Positions 1-5,457 of a stretch of DNA of 5,457 bases are shown here, in pieces. This DNA comes from Rhodobacteraceae bacterium UBA996 (GTDB taxonomy: Bacteria > Pseudomonadota > Alphaproteobacteria > Rhodobacterales > Rhodobacteraceae). The notes under the pieces were generated by a model, which made no database searches, was not told where the DNA came from, and was given only the letters and a program-made list of their open reading frames with translations. A program made the position numbers and the translations under genes. Position 1 is the stretch's first letter. The number at the start of each line of letters is the position of its first letter. Location: positions 10,786 to 16,242 of the forward strand of contig DBBA01000084.1 in the NCBI GenBank assembly GCA_002291955.1. The letters run 5' to 3'.

Positions 1-405
1 GCCGACACGCAGACGTCCACGCTCAACATGGCCGCGGCCAGCCTGTTCCTCGACCGCCACGACCTGATGGCGCATGTGGCGACCCTGCGCGCGGCCTATG
101 CGCGCAAGAAGGACGCGATGCTGGATGCGATCCGGCGCCACTTCCCGCAGGACATCGCCGTGACGGACCCCGACGGCGGGCTGTTCACCTGGGCGACCTT
201 CCCCGGCGGGTTCGATGCCACCGCCTTCATGCGCGATGTGGCGCTGCCCCGGGCGCGGGTGGCCTATGTGCCGGGGGAAAGCTTCTTTCCGGTGACCCCG
301 CGCCCGAACTTCGCGCGCTTGAACTACTCTTCCCCGTCCGAGGCGGTGATCGAGGCCGGGATCGCCGCGCTGGGATCGGCGCTGCGGTCCTGGCGCTCTG
401 CATAA
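1..405 (+). CDS. PLP-dependent aminotransferase (class I/II, LysN/2-aminoadipate-transaminase-like), C-terminal part, 5' end outside window
   Basis: The frame is open from the first base, so this is the last 134 residues of a longer gene; a family member is usually about 400 residues. The fragment shows the C-terminal small domain of fold-type I aminotransferases. It has the 'QTSTLN' stretch that in this family follows the PLP-lysine region by a short distance, then 'GGLFTWATFP', then 'VAYVPGESFFP', and near the end 'NFARLNYS'. The Arg of that last motif (codon 316-318) is in the position that binds the substrate alpha-carboxylate. The catalytic PLP lysine itself lies upstream of the window. 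The family moves an amino group between an amino acid and a 2-oxo acid in the cytoplasm; the substrate cannot be read from this part. An internal ATG at 28 is not the real start, because homologous sequence continues upstream of it. The TAA stop is merged with the Shine-Dalgarno of the next gene, so the two are probably cotranscribed. It could also be the C-terminal half of a MocR-type GntR-aminotransferase fusion, which the missing N-terminus would decide. Confidence 0.9.
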   Translation, partial: ADTQTSTLNMAAASLFLDRHDLMAHVATLRAAYARKKDAMLDAIRRHFPQDIAVTDPDGGLFTWATFPGGFDATAFMRDVALPRARVAYVPGESFFPVTPRPNFARLNYSSPSEAVIEAGIAALGSALRSWRSA

Positions 406-416
406 GGAACGCCCCG

Positions 417-1088
417 ATGCCCGTGACCCTGCACACCCCGCCGGCGCCCGCGCTGACCGCAGGCGAGATCGCCCGCTGGGCCGCGGTCCCCGTGGCGGTG
501 GCGGTGGACCTTGGCCGCGACGCGGGCCAGATCGACCCCGCGATCCGTCCCCTGCGCCCGGCGGGCCAGCAGCCGCGCCTGTTCGGCCAGGCCGTGACCC
601 TGCGCTGCGAGCCGCCCGATTTCGGCGCGGTCCTGCACGCGCTCGACGTGATCGCCCCCGGTCAGGTGCTGGTGATCGACGCGGGCGGGCACCGGGATAC
701 CGCGATGATCGGCGACATCCTGTCGGGCCACCTGCGTGCCCGGGGCGTGGCGGGGCTCGTCTGCGACGGGGCGGTGCGGGATACCGGCACGCTGGGCGCC
801 TGGGACGACTTCGCGGTGTTCAGCCGCTGGGTCACCCCGCGCGGGCCCACGGGTGCCGACCGCGGTGCGGTCAACCTGCCCGTCGTGGTGGGCGGCTGCG
901 CGGTCGCGCCGGGTGACCTGATCCTGGGCGACGACGACGGGCTGGTGGCCCTGACGCCCGCCGTGGTGCGGGGCCGCATCGGCGATGCCGAGGCGAAGCT
1001 GGCGCGCGAGGCAGGCTGGATCGCCGCGCTGGCGGACGGCCGGTCCGCGGCCGAGGTCTTCGGCCTGATGCCGCCGGTCAGGGTCTGA
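417..1088 (+). CDS. RraA-family protein, probable 4-hydroxy-4-methyl-2-oxoglutarate/4-carboxy-4-hydroxy-2-oxoadipate aldolase-like enzyme
   Basis: This 223-residue protein has the RraA/dimethylmenaquinone-methyltransferase-like fold at normal family length. Visible signatures are 'GQVLVIDAGGHRDTAMIGDI' (about 82-101) and the core 'DGAVRD' (117-122), whose Arg121-Asp122 pair matches the substrate- and divalent-metal-binding residues of class II HMG/CHA aldolases. The C-terminal family motif 'VAPGDLILGDDDGLVAL' is at about 163-179. Such aldolases cleave 4-hydroxy-2-oxo acids to pyruvate plus a second oxo acid and often also decarboxylate oxaloacetate. Other members bind RNase E (RraA) and have no aldolase role; the retained Arg-Asp pair favours an enzyme. 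The ATG at 417 is supported by an AAGGA ribosome site at 405-409, which overlaps the stop of the upstream aminotransferase, so the pair is probably one operon. The exact substrate is unknown. An N-terminal Pro/Ala-rich stretch (res 8-15) precedes the domain. Confidence 0.9.
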   Translation: MPVTLHTPPAPALTAGEIARWAAVPVAVAVDLGRDAGQIDPAIRPLRPAGQQPRLFGQAVTLRCEPPDFGAVLHALDVIAPGQVLVIDAGGHRDTAMIGDILSGHLRARGVAGLVCDGAVRDTGTLGAWDDFAVFSRWVTPRGPTGADRGAVNLPVVVGGCAVAPGDLILGDDDGLVALTPAVVRGRIGDAEAKLAREAGWIAALADGRSAAEVFGLMPPVRV

Positions 1089-1126
1089 CGGTCAGGGGCT
1101 GGGGGCCGCGCCCCGGCCGGGGCGGA
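1089..1126. terminator. GC-rich palindrome between convergent genes, possible bidirectional terminator
   Basis: The gap between the convergent aldolase and regulator genes contains a perfect 16-bp palindrome at 1109-1124 (CGCCCCGGCCGGGGCG), able to form a 6-bp G/C stem with a GGCC loop on either strand. Its position at two facing 3' ends fits a transcription stop. There is no T-run after the stem on either strand, so it is not a classical intrinsic terminator. In DNA this GC-rich, short palindromes also occur by chance. The evidence is position plus symmetry only. Confidence 0.35.
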
Positions 1127-1975
1127 TCAGTCGAACAGGTCGATCTCCTCGTTGATGTCGGCGATCAGGTTCATCCGGTCGGCCGCGGGCGCACCGGCGT
1201 GCCCGATCAGCGCGATCGCCATCAGGCGGATCACGCTGGCCAGCGTGGTGTGGCTGGACACCGCGCCATAGGTCGCCACATGGCAGCCGATCACCAGCCG
1301 CGAGAACCGCGTCGCCGTGGCGTAGTAGCGGTGGTCGGTCAGGGTGATGACGTTCATCCGCGTGGTCCGCGCGTAGGACGTCAGCGCCGCCTGGAACTTC
1401 GGCCGGGGTTCCAGCGTCAGCAGGACCAGCGCATCGCGCGGGCCGGTCATCGCCAGATCCTCGGCCCAGGCGCCGGGGTTCGCGGCCATCAGGTGCACGT
1501 CGGGCCGCAGGCGGGCAAGCGTCAGCCGCGCCAGCCGCGCCAGCCCGTCCTCGGCGCCGAACCCCATGCACCAGACCCGCGGCGCATCATGGATCAGCCG
1601 CGCGGCCTCGGTCAGCAGGTCGGGGCGCATCTCCTCGAAGGTGCGGGTCAGGTTCAAGAGTTCCAGCGCCAGATGGTCGGCGATGGACCGGCCCAGCACC
1701 GGCCGGTCCTGCGCGACCCGGGAATAGGCATAGGGCTGGGTGCGGTTGCGTTCCTCGCGCGCCTGGGCGCGGGCTTCCTCGAAATCGGTATACCCGAGGT
1801 TGCGGAAGAACCGCGCCGTCGTCGCCTTGGACACGCCCGCCAGCGCCGACAGTTCGGTGGCGGAATGGGTTTCGATCAGCGCCTGATTCTCGAGCAGAAG
1901 CGCCGCAAGTTTCTGCTCGGCCCGGGTCAGGTGGCTGATTTTCTCCTGAAGTCGCAGGGTTAGGCGCGTTGCCAT
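1127..1975 (-). CDS. RpiR/MurR-family transcriptional regulator (HTH + SIS domains)
   Basis: This 282-residue protein has the normal RpiR-family layout. The N-terminal helix-turn-helix domain (about 1-77) contains 'SATELSALAGVSKATTARFF' (38-57) followed by 'RNLGYTDFEEAR', the hallmark recognition region. A linker follows, then a SIS domain at about 130-260 starting 'RVWCMGFGAEDGLARL'. Family members bind DNA as dimers or higher oligomers and usually sense phosphosugars or other small catabolic intermediates through the SIS domain. The Ser/Thr-rich ligand loop of typical members (often S-x-S-G-x-T) is here 'LTLEPRPKFQAAL' (about 186-198), so the ligand may not be a phosphosugar. The start chosen is the ATG at 1975 (reverse complement), because residues align with the family from there. 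The frame stays open back to 2314, but that extension would run antisense through the divergent gene and has no family resemblance. The ribosome site is weak (AAAGA directly upstream). It is divergent from the cyclo-ligase/ABC operon and most likely controls it and itself through the intervening palindrome; activator or repressor cannot be told. Confidence 0.92.
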   Translation of the reverse strand: MATRLTLRLQEKISHLTRAEQKLAALLLENQALIETHSATELSALAGVSKATTARFFRNLGYTDFEEARAQAREERNRTQPYAYSRVAQDRPVLGRSIADHLALELLNLTRTFEEMRPDLLTEAARLIHDAPRVWCMGFGAEDGLARLARLTLARLRPDVHLMAANPGAWAEDLAMTGPRDALVLLTLEPRPKFQAALTSYARTTRMNVITLTDHRYYATATRFSRLVIGCHVATYGAVSSHTTLASVIRLMAIALIGHAGAPAADRMNLIADINEEIDLFD

Positions 1976-2011
1976 TCTTTGATCGGCCCGACGTTCATCC
2001 GCTTGCCCAAA

Positions 2012-2048
2012 CGAAACACACGTTTCATTGTGATGAAACGGTGAAACG
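2012..2048. promoter_or_regulatory. Candidate operator: cluster of GAAAC half-sites with a perfect 8-8 inverted repeat
   Basis: Within the 88-nt divergent region, positions 2021-2040 read CGTTTCATTGTGATGAAACG, an exact inverted repeat with 8-bp arms and a 4-bp TGTG spacer. A second GAAAC lies at 2013-2017, forming another inverted pair with the left arm (GAAAC, 4 nt, GTTTC). A third copy, TGAAACG, lies at 2042-2048 as a direct repeat of the right arm. There are thus four GAAAC pentamers in 35 bp, in an AT-richer patch of otherwise very GC-rich DNA. TGAAA/TTTCA-type palindromes are common operators of RpiR-family regulators, and the flanking gene encodes one. The cluster ends 15 nt before the start of the plus-strand operon and begins 36 nt before the regulator start, so binding could control both directions. 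The binding protein is inferred, not shown. Confidence 0.68.
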
Positions 2049-2063
2049 ACTGCGGGGGCGAGC

Positions 2064-2801
2064 ATGTCGAAGTCGCGGATCATCCGCCAGCAGATTTGGG
2101 GCCGGCTGGCCGACGTCGCCCGGCCCGATACCCGCTTCCACATGAACTTCGCCGAGGTGATCCCCGACTTCGAAGGGTCCGACGCCGCGACCGACCACGT
2201 CTGGAACATGCCCGCCTGCCGGGCCTCGACGTTTTCCTTCATCACGCCCGACAACTGCCTGGTGGACCTGCGCCGCCGCCTGATCGCCGCGCGCAAGCCG
2301 TTCGTGATGTCCACCTACGGCATCTGGCGTGGCTTCCTGCTGATGGAACCCGGGATGGTGCCCCCGGGGGCCGAGGTCTACGCCGCCTGGCTCGACGGGA
2401 TGGAGCATTTCGCCCGCCCGATCACGCTCGAGGAAATCGCCCGCCGTGGCCGCTTCGACTTCATGGTCACGGGTGCCTCGGCCGTGTCGGTCGATGGTGT
2501 GCGCTTCGGCAAGGGGCACGGGTTCTTCGACCTCGAATGGGGCATGTTCACCGACCTTGGTCTGGCCGACCAGGACACGCCGGTGGTCGCCGTGGTGCAC
2601 GACTGCCAGATTGTCGAGGAAAAGCTGACCCCGTCGGAAACCGACATCCTGGTCGATCACATCGCCACGCCCTCGCGCCTGTTGCAGGTGGACCGCCGCG
2701 CGCGGCGTCCGCATGGCGTCAAGTGGAACCTGCTTGACCCCAGGCAGATCGCCGACACCCCCCCGCTGCGGGAATTGCAGCGCATCCAGGGCCTTGCCTG
2801 A
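2064..2801 (+). CDS. 5-formyltetrahydrofolate cyclo-ligase paralogue (COG0212 / MTHFSD-like)
   Basis: This 245-residue cytoplasmic protein belongs to the 5-FCL fold. Conserved blocks are 'RQQIWGRL' (8-15), 'IPDFEGSDAA' (33-42), 'ITPDNCLVDLRRRLIAARK' (60-78), 'MSTYGIWRGF' (82-91), 'VTGASAVS' (135-142), 'RFGKGHGFFDLEW' (147-159), 'VVHDCQIVEE' (177-186) and 'DHIATPSRLL' (198-207). In true 5-FCL the glycine loop ends in GxGGGYYDR; here it is GKGHGFFDLEW, the form seen in the paralogue group that includes animal MTHFSD. True 5-FCL converts 5-formyl-THF to 5,10-methenyl-THF with ATP. Members of this paralogue group have been reported to lack that role and to be linked by gene clustering to thiamin metabolism, so a direct folate-salvage call is not safe. 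The start at 2064 is well fixed: in-frame TGA codons lie at 2031 and 2034, and no other start codon occurs between them and this ATG. The ribosome site is only a G-run at 2054-2058. It is first in an operon, 26 nt before the binding-protein gene. Confidence 0.87.
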   Translation: MSKSRIIRQQIWGRLADVARPDTRFHMNFAEVIPDFEGSDAATDHVWNMPACRASTFSFITPDNCLVDLRRRLIAARKPFVMSTYGIWRGFLLMEPGMVPPGAEVYAAWLDGMEHFARPITLEEIARRGRFDFMVTGASAVSVDGVRFGKGHGFFDLEWGMFTDLGLADQDTPVVAVVHDCQIVEEKLTPSETDILVDHIATPSRLLQVDRRARRPHGVKWNLLDPRQIADTPPLRELQRIQGLA

Positions 2802-2827
2802 CCCCCAACCGCCAAAGGAGCCGTCCC

Positions 2828-2914
2828 ATGCGCCTCTCGCTCAACCGCCGATCCTTCCTGTCCGCCACGGCCGCCACCGCCGCCCTGCCGATGCTGCCGG
2901 GGCGCGCGCGCGCG
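2828..2914 (+). other. Twin-arginine (Tat) signal peptide of the binding protein
   Basis: Residues 6-11 read NRRSFL, a twin-arginine motif. An Ala-rich hydrophobic stretch follows (about 12-23) and then an A-R-A cleavage site at 27-29, so the mature protein should begin at Ala30. Arg residues close to the cleavage site (26, 28) are typical of Tat rather than Sec substrates. There is no lipobox cysteine, so the protein is expected to be free in the periplasm. Confidence 0.82.
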
Positions 2915-3799
2915 GCCACGCCGTTCACCATGCAGGCCGCGTGGATCAACGACGCCGAATTCGCGGGCTACTTCCTGGCGATGGACCAGGGCTACTACGC
3001 GGCCGAGGGGATCGACCTGACCTATCTGCCCGGCGGGCCCGACGTGATCCCCGAAGCGACCATCGTCGCGGGCCGCGCCGATGTGGCGCTGACCACGCCC
3101 GACACCACGATCAAGGCGATCCTGGAACAGGGCGCGAAGTTCAAGATCATCGGCGCGCAGTACCAGAAGAACCCCATCGGGATCGTGAGCCTTGCCAAGG
3201 CACCGATCCTGACCCCCGCCGACATGGTGGGCAAGACCATCGCCGTGCCGCCCGTCAACACCATCAGCGTGGAAGCCGTGCTGGCGATGAACAACATCGA
3301 CCGCGCCAGCGTGAACATCGTCCCCTATGCCTACGACCCCACGCCGCTCATCAAGGGCGAGATCGACGCCAGCCTCGATTTCACGACGAACGTGCCCTAC
3401 ACGATCGAACAGGCGGGCGAGGAAGCGGTGTCCTTCCTGCTCTACGACTTCGGCTACACCATCTACAACGACACCGTCGTGGTGACCGAGGACGTGCTGG
3501 CCACCAGGCGCGCGGAAATCGTCGCGTGGCTGCGCGCCAGCCGCAAGGGCTGGGACGAGAACTTCGTCGATCCCGCGGCCTGGCCGCCCAAGTGGGAGAC
3601 GACGCATTTCGCAGGCACCGGCCGCACCATCGCGAACGAGGTCTTCTTCAACACCGCGCAGATGCCCCTGATGGTGAACCCCGCGGGCATCTTCGCGATG
3701 ACCGAGGACGGCATTGCCGCCAACATCGAGGCGCTGGGCAAGGTGGGCATCAACGCCACGCGCGAGATGTTCGATACCACGCTCCTCGAGGAGATCTGA
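2828..3799 (+). CDS. NMT1/THI5-like ABC transporter periplasmic substrate-binding protein, Tat-exported
   Basis: This 323-residue protein has a type-II periplasmic binding fold of the NMT1/THI5/SsuA-like group. After the signal peptide comes 'FTMQAAWINDAEFAGYFLAMDQGYYAAEGIDLTYLPGG' (33-70), the typical opening of this family (substrate-lining aromatics, 'GYYAAEGIDL'). Then come 'VAGRADVALTT', 'IGAQYQKNPIGIVSL' and 'MVGKTIAVPP', the two-lobe pattern with a hinge. Family members capture HMP-type pyrimidines, formylaminopyrimidine, riboflavin-like or alkanesulfonate-type ligands in the periplasm; the ligand here is not readable. The protein has no cysteine, so it lacks the Cys-rich motif of the fungal THI5 synthase and should be a pure binding protein. 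The start is set by a strong AAAGGAG at 2814-2820, 7 nt before ATG. The stop TGA shares one base with the ATG of the ATPase gene, indicating translational coupling. Together with the next two genes it makes one importer. Confidence 0.92.
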   Translation: MRLSLNRRSFLSATAATAALPMLPGRARAATPFTMQAAWINDAEFAGYFLAMDQGYYAAEGIDLTYLPGGPDVIPEATIVAGRADVALTTPDTTIKAILEQGAKFKIIGAQYQKNPIGIVSLAKAPILTPADMVGKTIAVPPVNTISVEAVLAMNNIDRASVNIVPYAYDPTPLIKGEIDASLDFTTNVPYTIEQAGEEAVSFLLYDFGYTIYNDTVVVTEDVLATRRAEIVAWLRASRKGWDENFVDPAAWPPKWETTHFAGTGRTIANEVFFNTAQMPLMVNPAGIFAMTEDGIAANIEALGKVGINATREMFDTTLLEEI

Positions 3800-4569
3800 T
3801 GTCGGCGCCCGCAGGGATCACCCTTGCCGGCCTGTCGCGCACCTTTTCGGCGCGCGGCCAGCCGGTCGAGGCCCTGCGGGCGGTGTCCCTCGACTGCCCG
3901 CCCGGCAGCTTCACCGCGCTGATCGGGCCGTCGGGCTGCGGCAAGTCCACCATCCTGCGCGCGGCCCTGGGGCTCGACCCGCCCGATGCGGGCAGCGTGA
4001 CCATCGGCGGGCAGACCCCGGCCGCGGCCACCCGCGCGGGGGTGACGGGCGTTGCGTTCCAGGACGCGGCACTTCTGCCCTGGCGGACGGTCGCGCAGAA
4101 CATCGCCCTGCCGCTGGAGGTGCTGGGCCGCCCGACGCGCCCCGCCGCGCCCCGCATCCGCGACCTGATCGCGCTTGTGGGCCTCAAGGGGCGCGAGGAT
4201 GCGCTGCCCGGCGAGTTGTCGGGCGGCATGCGCCAGCGGGTCGCCATCGCCCGCGCGCTGGTGACCGAACCGCGCGTCCTGTTCCTGGACGAACCCTTTG
4301 GCGCGCTCGACCAGATCCTGCGGCGCCAGATGAACATCGAACTCCAGCGCATCTGGGCCGAAACCGGGGTGACGACCCTGCTCGTCACCCACGGCATCGA
4401 CGAGGCGGTGTTCCTCGCCGACCGCGTGGCCGTGATGCAGGCCGCCCCCGGCCGCATCGTCGAGGTCATCGCCGTGCCCTTCCCCCGTCCCCACGCGCCC
4501 GCGCTGTTCGCCGATCCGGCGTTCCATCACCTGTGCGACCGGATCGCAGGGGTCCTGCATGGCGGATAG
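3799..4569 (+). CDS. ABC transporter ATP-binding protein (nitrate/sulfonate/thiamin-precursor importer class)
   Basis: This 256-residue cytoplasmic ATPase powers the importer. All nucleotide-binding motifs are intact: Walker A GPSGCGKST (43-51), Q-loop Gln88 in 'AFQDAALLPWRTVAQNI', signature LSGGMRQR (140-147), Walker B 'VLFLDEPFGALD' (160-171) with catalytic Glu165, and the H-loop His198 in 'LLVTHGIDEAVFLADRV'. The 'LLPWRTVAQNI' and 'HGIDEAVFLADRV' phrasing is that of the SsuB/TauB/ThiZ-type subfamily, which pairs with NMT1-like binding proteins. The start ATG at 3799 overlaps the upstream TGA by one base and has GAGGAG at 3788-3793 with 5-nt spacing. The frame is open much further upstream (to 2713), but that part is antisense-like shadow of the neighbouring genes. 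The 3' end overlaps the permease gene by 11 nt. No extra regulatory domain follows the ATPase core. Confidence 0.96.
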   Translation: MSAPAGITLAGLSRTFSARGQPVEALRAVSLDCPPGSFTALIGPSGCGKSTILRAALGLDPPDAGSVTIGGQTPAAATRAGVTGVAFQDAALLPWRTVAQNIALPLEVLGRPTRPAAPRIRDLIALVGLKGREDALPGELSGGMRQRVAIARALVTEPRVLFLDEPFGALDQILRRQMNIELQRIWAETGVTTLLVTHGIDEAVFLADRVAVMQAAPGRIVEVIAVPFPRPHAPALFADPAFHHLCDRIAGVLHGG

Positions 4570-5457
4570 GCTGCGCCGGGCGGCACCCTGGCTGATCCTG
4601 CTCGCCCTGTGGGAAGTGGCCGGGCGGCTCGACTGGGTCGCGGGTGGCGCTTTGCCCGGCCTGACGGAAATCCTGCACCGCCTGTGGGTGGACCGTGCCG
4701 ACTACCCCCGTCATGTGGGCGCGACGCTGTACGCCTCGGCGGCGGGCTTTGTCATCGGCAATGCGGTCGCGGTACTGGCGGGGCTCCTGTTCGCCCTCAG
4801 CCCGGTGTCCGAGCGTTTGGCGCGCGGACTGAACATCGCGATCTTCGCGCTGCCGCCCATCGCCATCGCGCCGATCCTGACACTGACGCTCGACGGCATG
4901 GCGCCGCGGATCACGCTGGCGGCGCTCGGGGTCTACTTCGTCACCATGCAGGCGACGATGACGGGGTTGTCGCAGTACGACACCCGCGCGGCCGATGTGG
5001 TGCGCGCCTATGGCGGCGGGCGGCTGGCCGTCCTGATGCGCGTGCAACTGCGCGGCGCGGTTCCGGCGATCCTGGCGGGGTTCCGGGTCGCCGCCCCCAA
5101 CGCGGTCCTCGGCGCGATCCTTGCCGAATTCGGCGGCGGCGGGCGCTGGGGGCTTGGCACCTACCTGCTCGGGTCCCTCGGCCGGGCCGAGCCCGACCGG
5201 CTGTGGGGCATCGGGCTGGTCGCCACGCTGATCGCGGGGCTGTCCTACGCGGCCTTCGCGCTTCTGTCGGCGCGGATGCTGGGCAGCACGCGGGCGGTCA
5301 CCCTGAACCCCGGCACGGCGCCGACGCCGGGGTCCGCTGCGGGTGGGCCATGGGTCGCGCTGGCCGCCTTGCTGCTGCCCTTTGCCGTGTGGTGGGCGTT
5401 CCTGATCCTGCTGCGGGTGCCCGAGATGCTGGGCAAGTCGCCCCTCGCGGTGGTCCA
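4559..5457 (+). CDS. ABC transporter permease, apparently a tandem (two-unit) fusion, 3' end outside window
   Basis: The frame is open from ATG 4559 to the window edge (299 residues seen, no stop). The start has AGGGG at 4548-4552 with 6-nt spacing and overlaps the ATPase gene by 11 nt. The first unit is a normal inner-membrane BPD_transp_1 permease. Hydrophobic segments are at about 9-22, 56-80, 92-112, 116-136, 173-190 and 216-238. A cytoplasmic coupling (EAA-type) loop is at about 143-172, reading 'RAADVVRAYGGGRLAVLMRVQLRGAVPAILAGFR'. SsuC/TauC-type permeases normally end at about 250-270 residues. Here a Gly/Pro/Ala/Thr linker (about 243-264) is followed by a new hydrophobic segment 'WVALAALLLPFAVWWAFLILLRV' (265-287) and 'PEMLGKSPLAVV', which resembles the N-terminal start of a second permease unit. 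The membrane channel may therefore be one long polypeptide instead of a homodimer. The pore translocates the substrate delivered by the binding protein. Confidence 0.92.
   Translation, partial: MADRLRRAAPWLILLALWEVAGRLDWVAGGALPGLTEILHRLWVDRADYPRHVGATLYASAAGFVIGNAVAVLAGLLFALSPVSERLARGLNIAIFALPPIAIAPILTLTLDGMAPRITLAALGVYFVTMQATMTGLSQYDTRAADVVRAYGGGRLAVLMRVQLRGAVPAILAGFRVAAPNAVLGAILAEFGGGGRWGLGTYLLGSLGRAEPDRLWGIGLVATLIAGLSYAAFALLSARMLGSTRAVTLNPGTAPTPGSAAGGPWVALAALLLPFAVWWAFLILLRVPEMLGKSPLAVV

Noticed and set aside
2003..2031. Possible sigma-70 promoter: TTGCCC (2003-2008), 17-nt spacer, CATTGT (2026-2031)
   Set aside because: It matches the consensus at only four and three of six positions. The location would fit a start about 25 nt before the operon and would overlap the operator, but the match is too weak to annotate.
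1976..2063. TPP riboswitch upstream of the importer operon
   Set aside because: The region is only 88 nt and mostly filled by the GAAAC repeats. I find no CUGAGA-type or other conserved THI-box element.
1976..2314. N-terminal extension of the regulator frame by 113 residues to an ATG at 2314
   Set aside because: It would run antisense through the 5' end of the cyclo-ligase gene and across the operator. The extra residues do not resemble the family, and the RpiR domain starts naturally at the ATG at 1975.
2713..3798. Long plus-strand open frame leading into the ATPase gene
   Set aside because: Its translation is Arg/Pro/His-rich and lies out of frame over the binding-protein gene. The ATPase begins at 3799 with its own ribosome site.
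3463..4560. Long minus-strand open frames opposite the binding-protein and ATPase genes
   Set aside because: They are typical antisense shadows in very GC-rich DNA: low-complexity Arg/Gly/Ala composition, no recognisable domain, and both overlap strongly supported plus-strand genes.
1..5457. CRISPR arrays, tRNA or rRNA genes, insertion sequences, attachment sites
   Set aside because: None is visible. The window is nearly all coding with ordinary metabolic and transport genes, and no transposase-like frame or long repeat is present.

Overview
The window is very GC-rich coding DNA with a strong preference for G or C at third codon positions and almost no non-coding sequence. Together with the protein families present (NMT1/THI5-like ABC importer, Tat-exported binding protein, RraA-fold aldolase, RpiR regulator), it suggests an alphaproteobacterial chromosome, most likely of the Rhodobacterales/Paracoccaceae type. 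The genus cannot be fixed from the sequence alone.

Layout. Positions 1-1088 hold two tightly spaced plus-strand genes: the 3' end of a PLP-dependent aminotransferase (cut by the left edge) and a complete RraA-family aldolase-like protein, 11 nt apart. A 38-nt gap with a GC-rich palindrome separates the aldolase gene from a convergent minus-strand gene for an RpiR/MurR-type regulator (HTH plus SIS domains, 1127-1975). The regulator is transcribed divergently from a four-gene plus-strand operon that starts at 2064. The 88-nt divergent region (1976-2063) carries a cluster of GAAAC half-sites, including a perfect 8-bp inverted repeat with a 4-bp spacer, and is the obvious candidate operator. The operon encodes, in order, a paralogue of 5-formyltetrahydrofolate cyclo-ligase (COG0212/MTHFSD-like), an NMT1/THI5-like periplasmic binding protein with a Tat signal peptide, an ABC ATPase, and an ABC permease that appears to begin a second permease unit before the right edge. 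The last three genes overlap or nearly overlap (1 nt and 11 nt), so they are translationally coupled.

Working model. The binding protein, ATPase and permease form one importer for a small organic molecule. The binding-protein family includes carriers of pyrimidine or thiamin precursors and other heterocycles. The cyclo-ligase paralogue belongs to a group that published comparative genomics has linked to thiamin metabolism rather than to ordinary folate salvage. The RpiR regulator probably senses the substrate or a product of it and acts at the GAAAC palindrome. The aminotransferase and aldolase could be the catabolic side of the same locus (amino acid to 2-oxo acid, then C-C cleavage), but nothing in the sequence proves that they share regulation or substrate with the importer.
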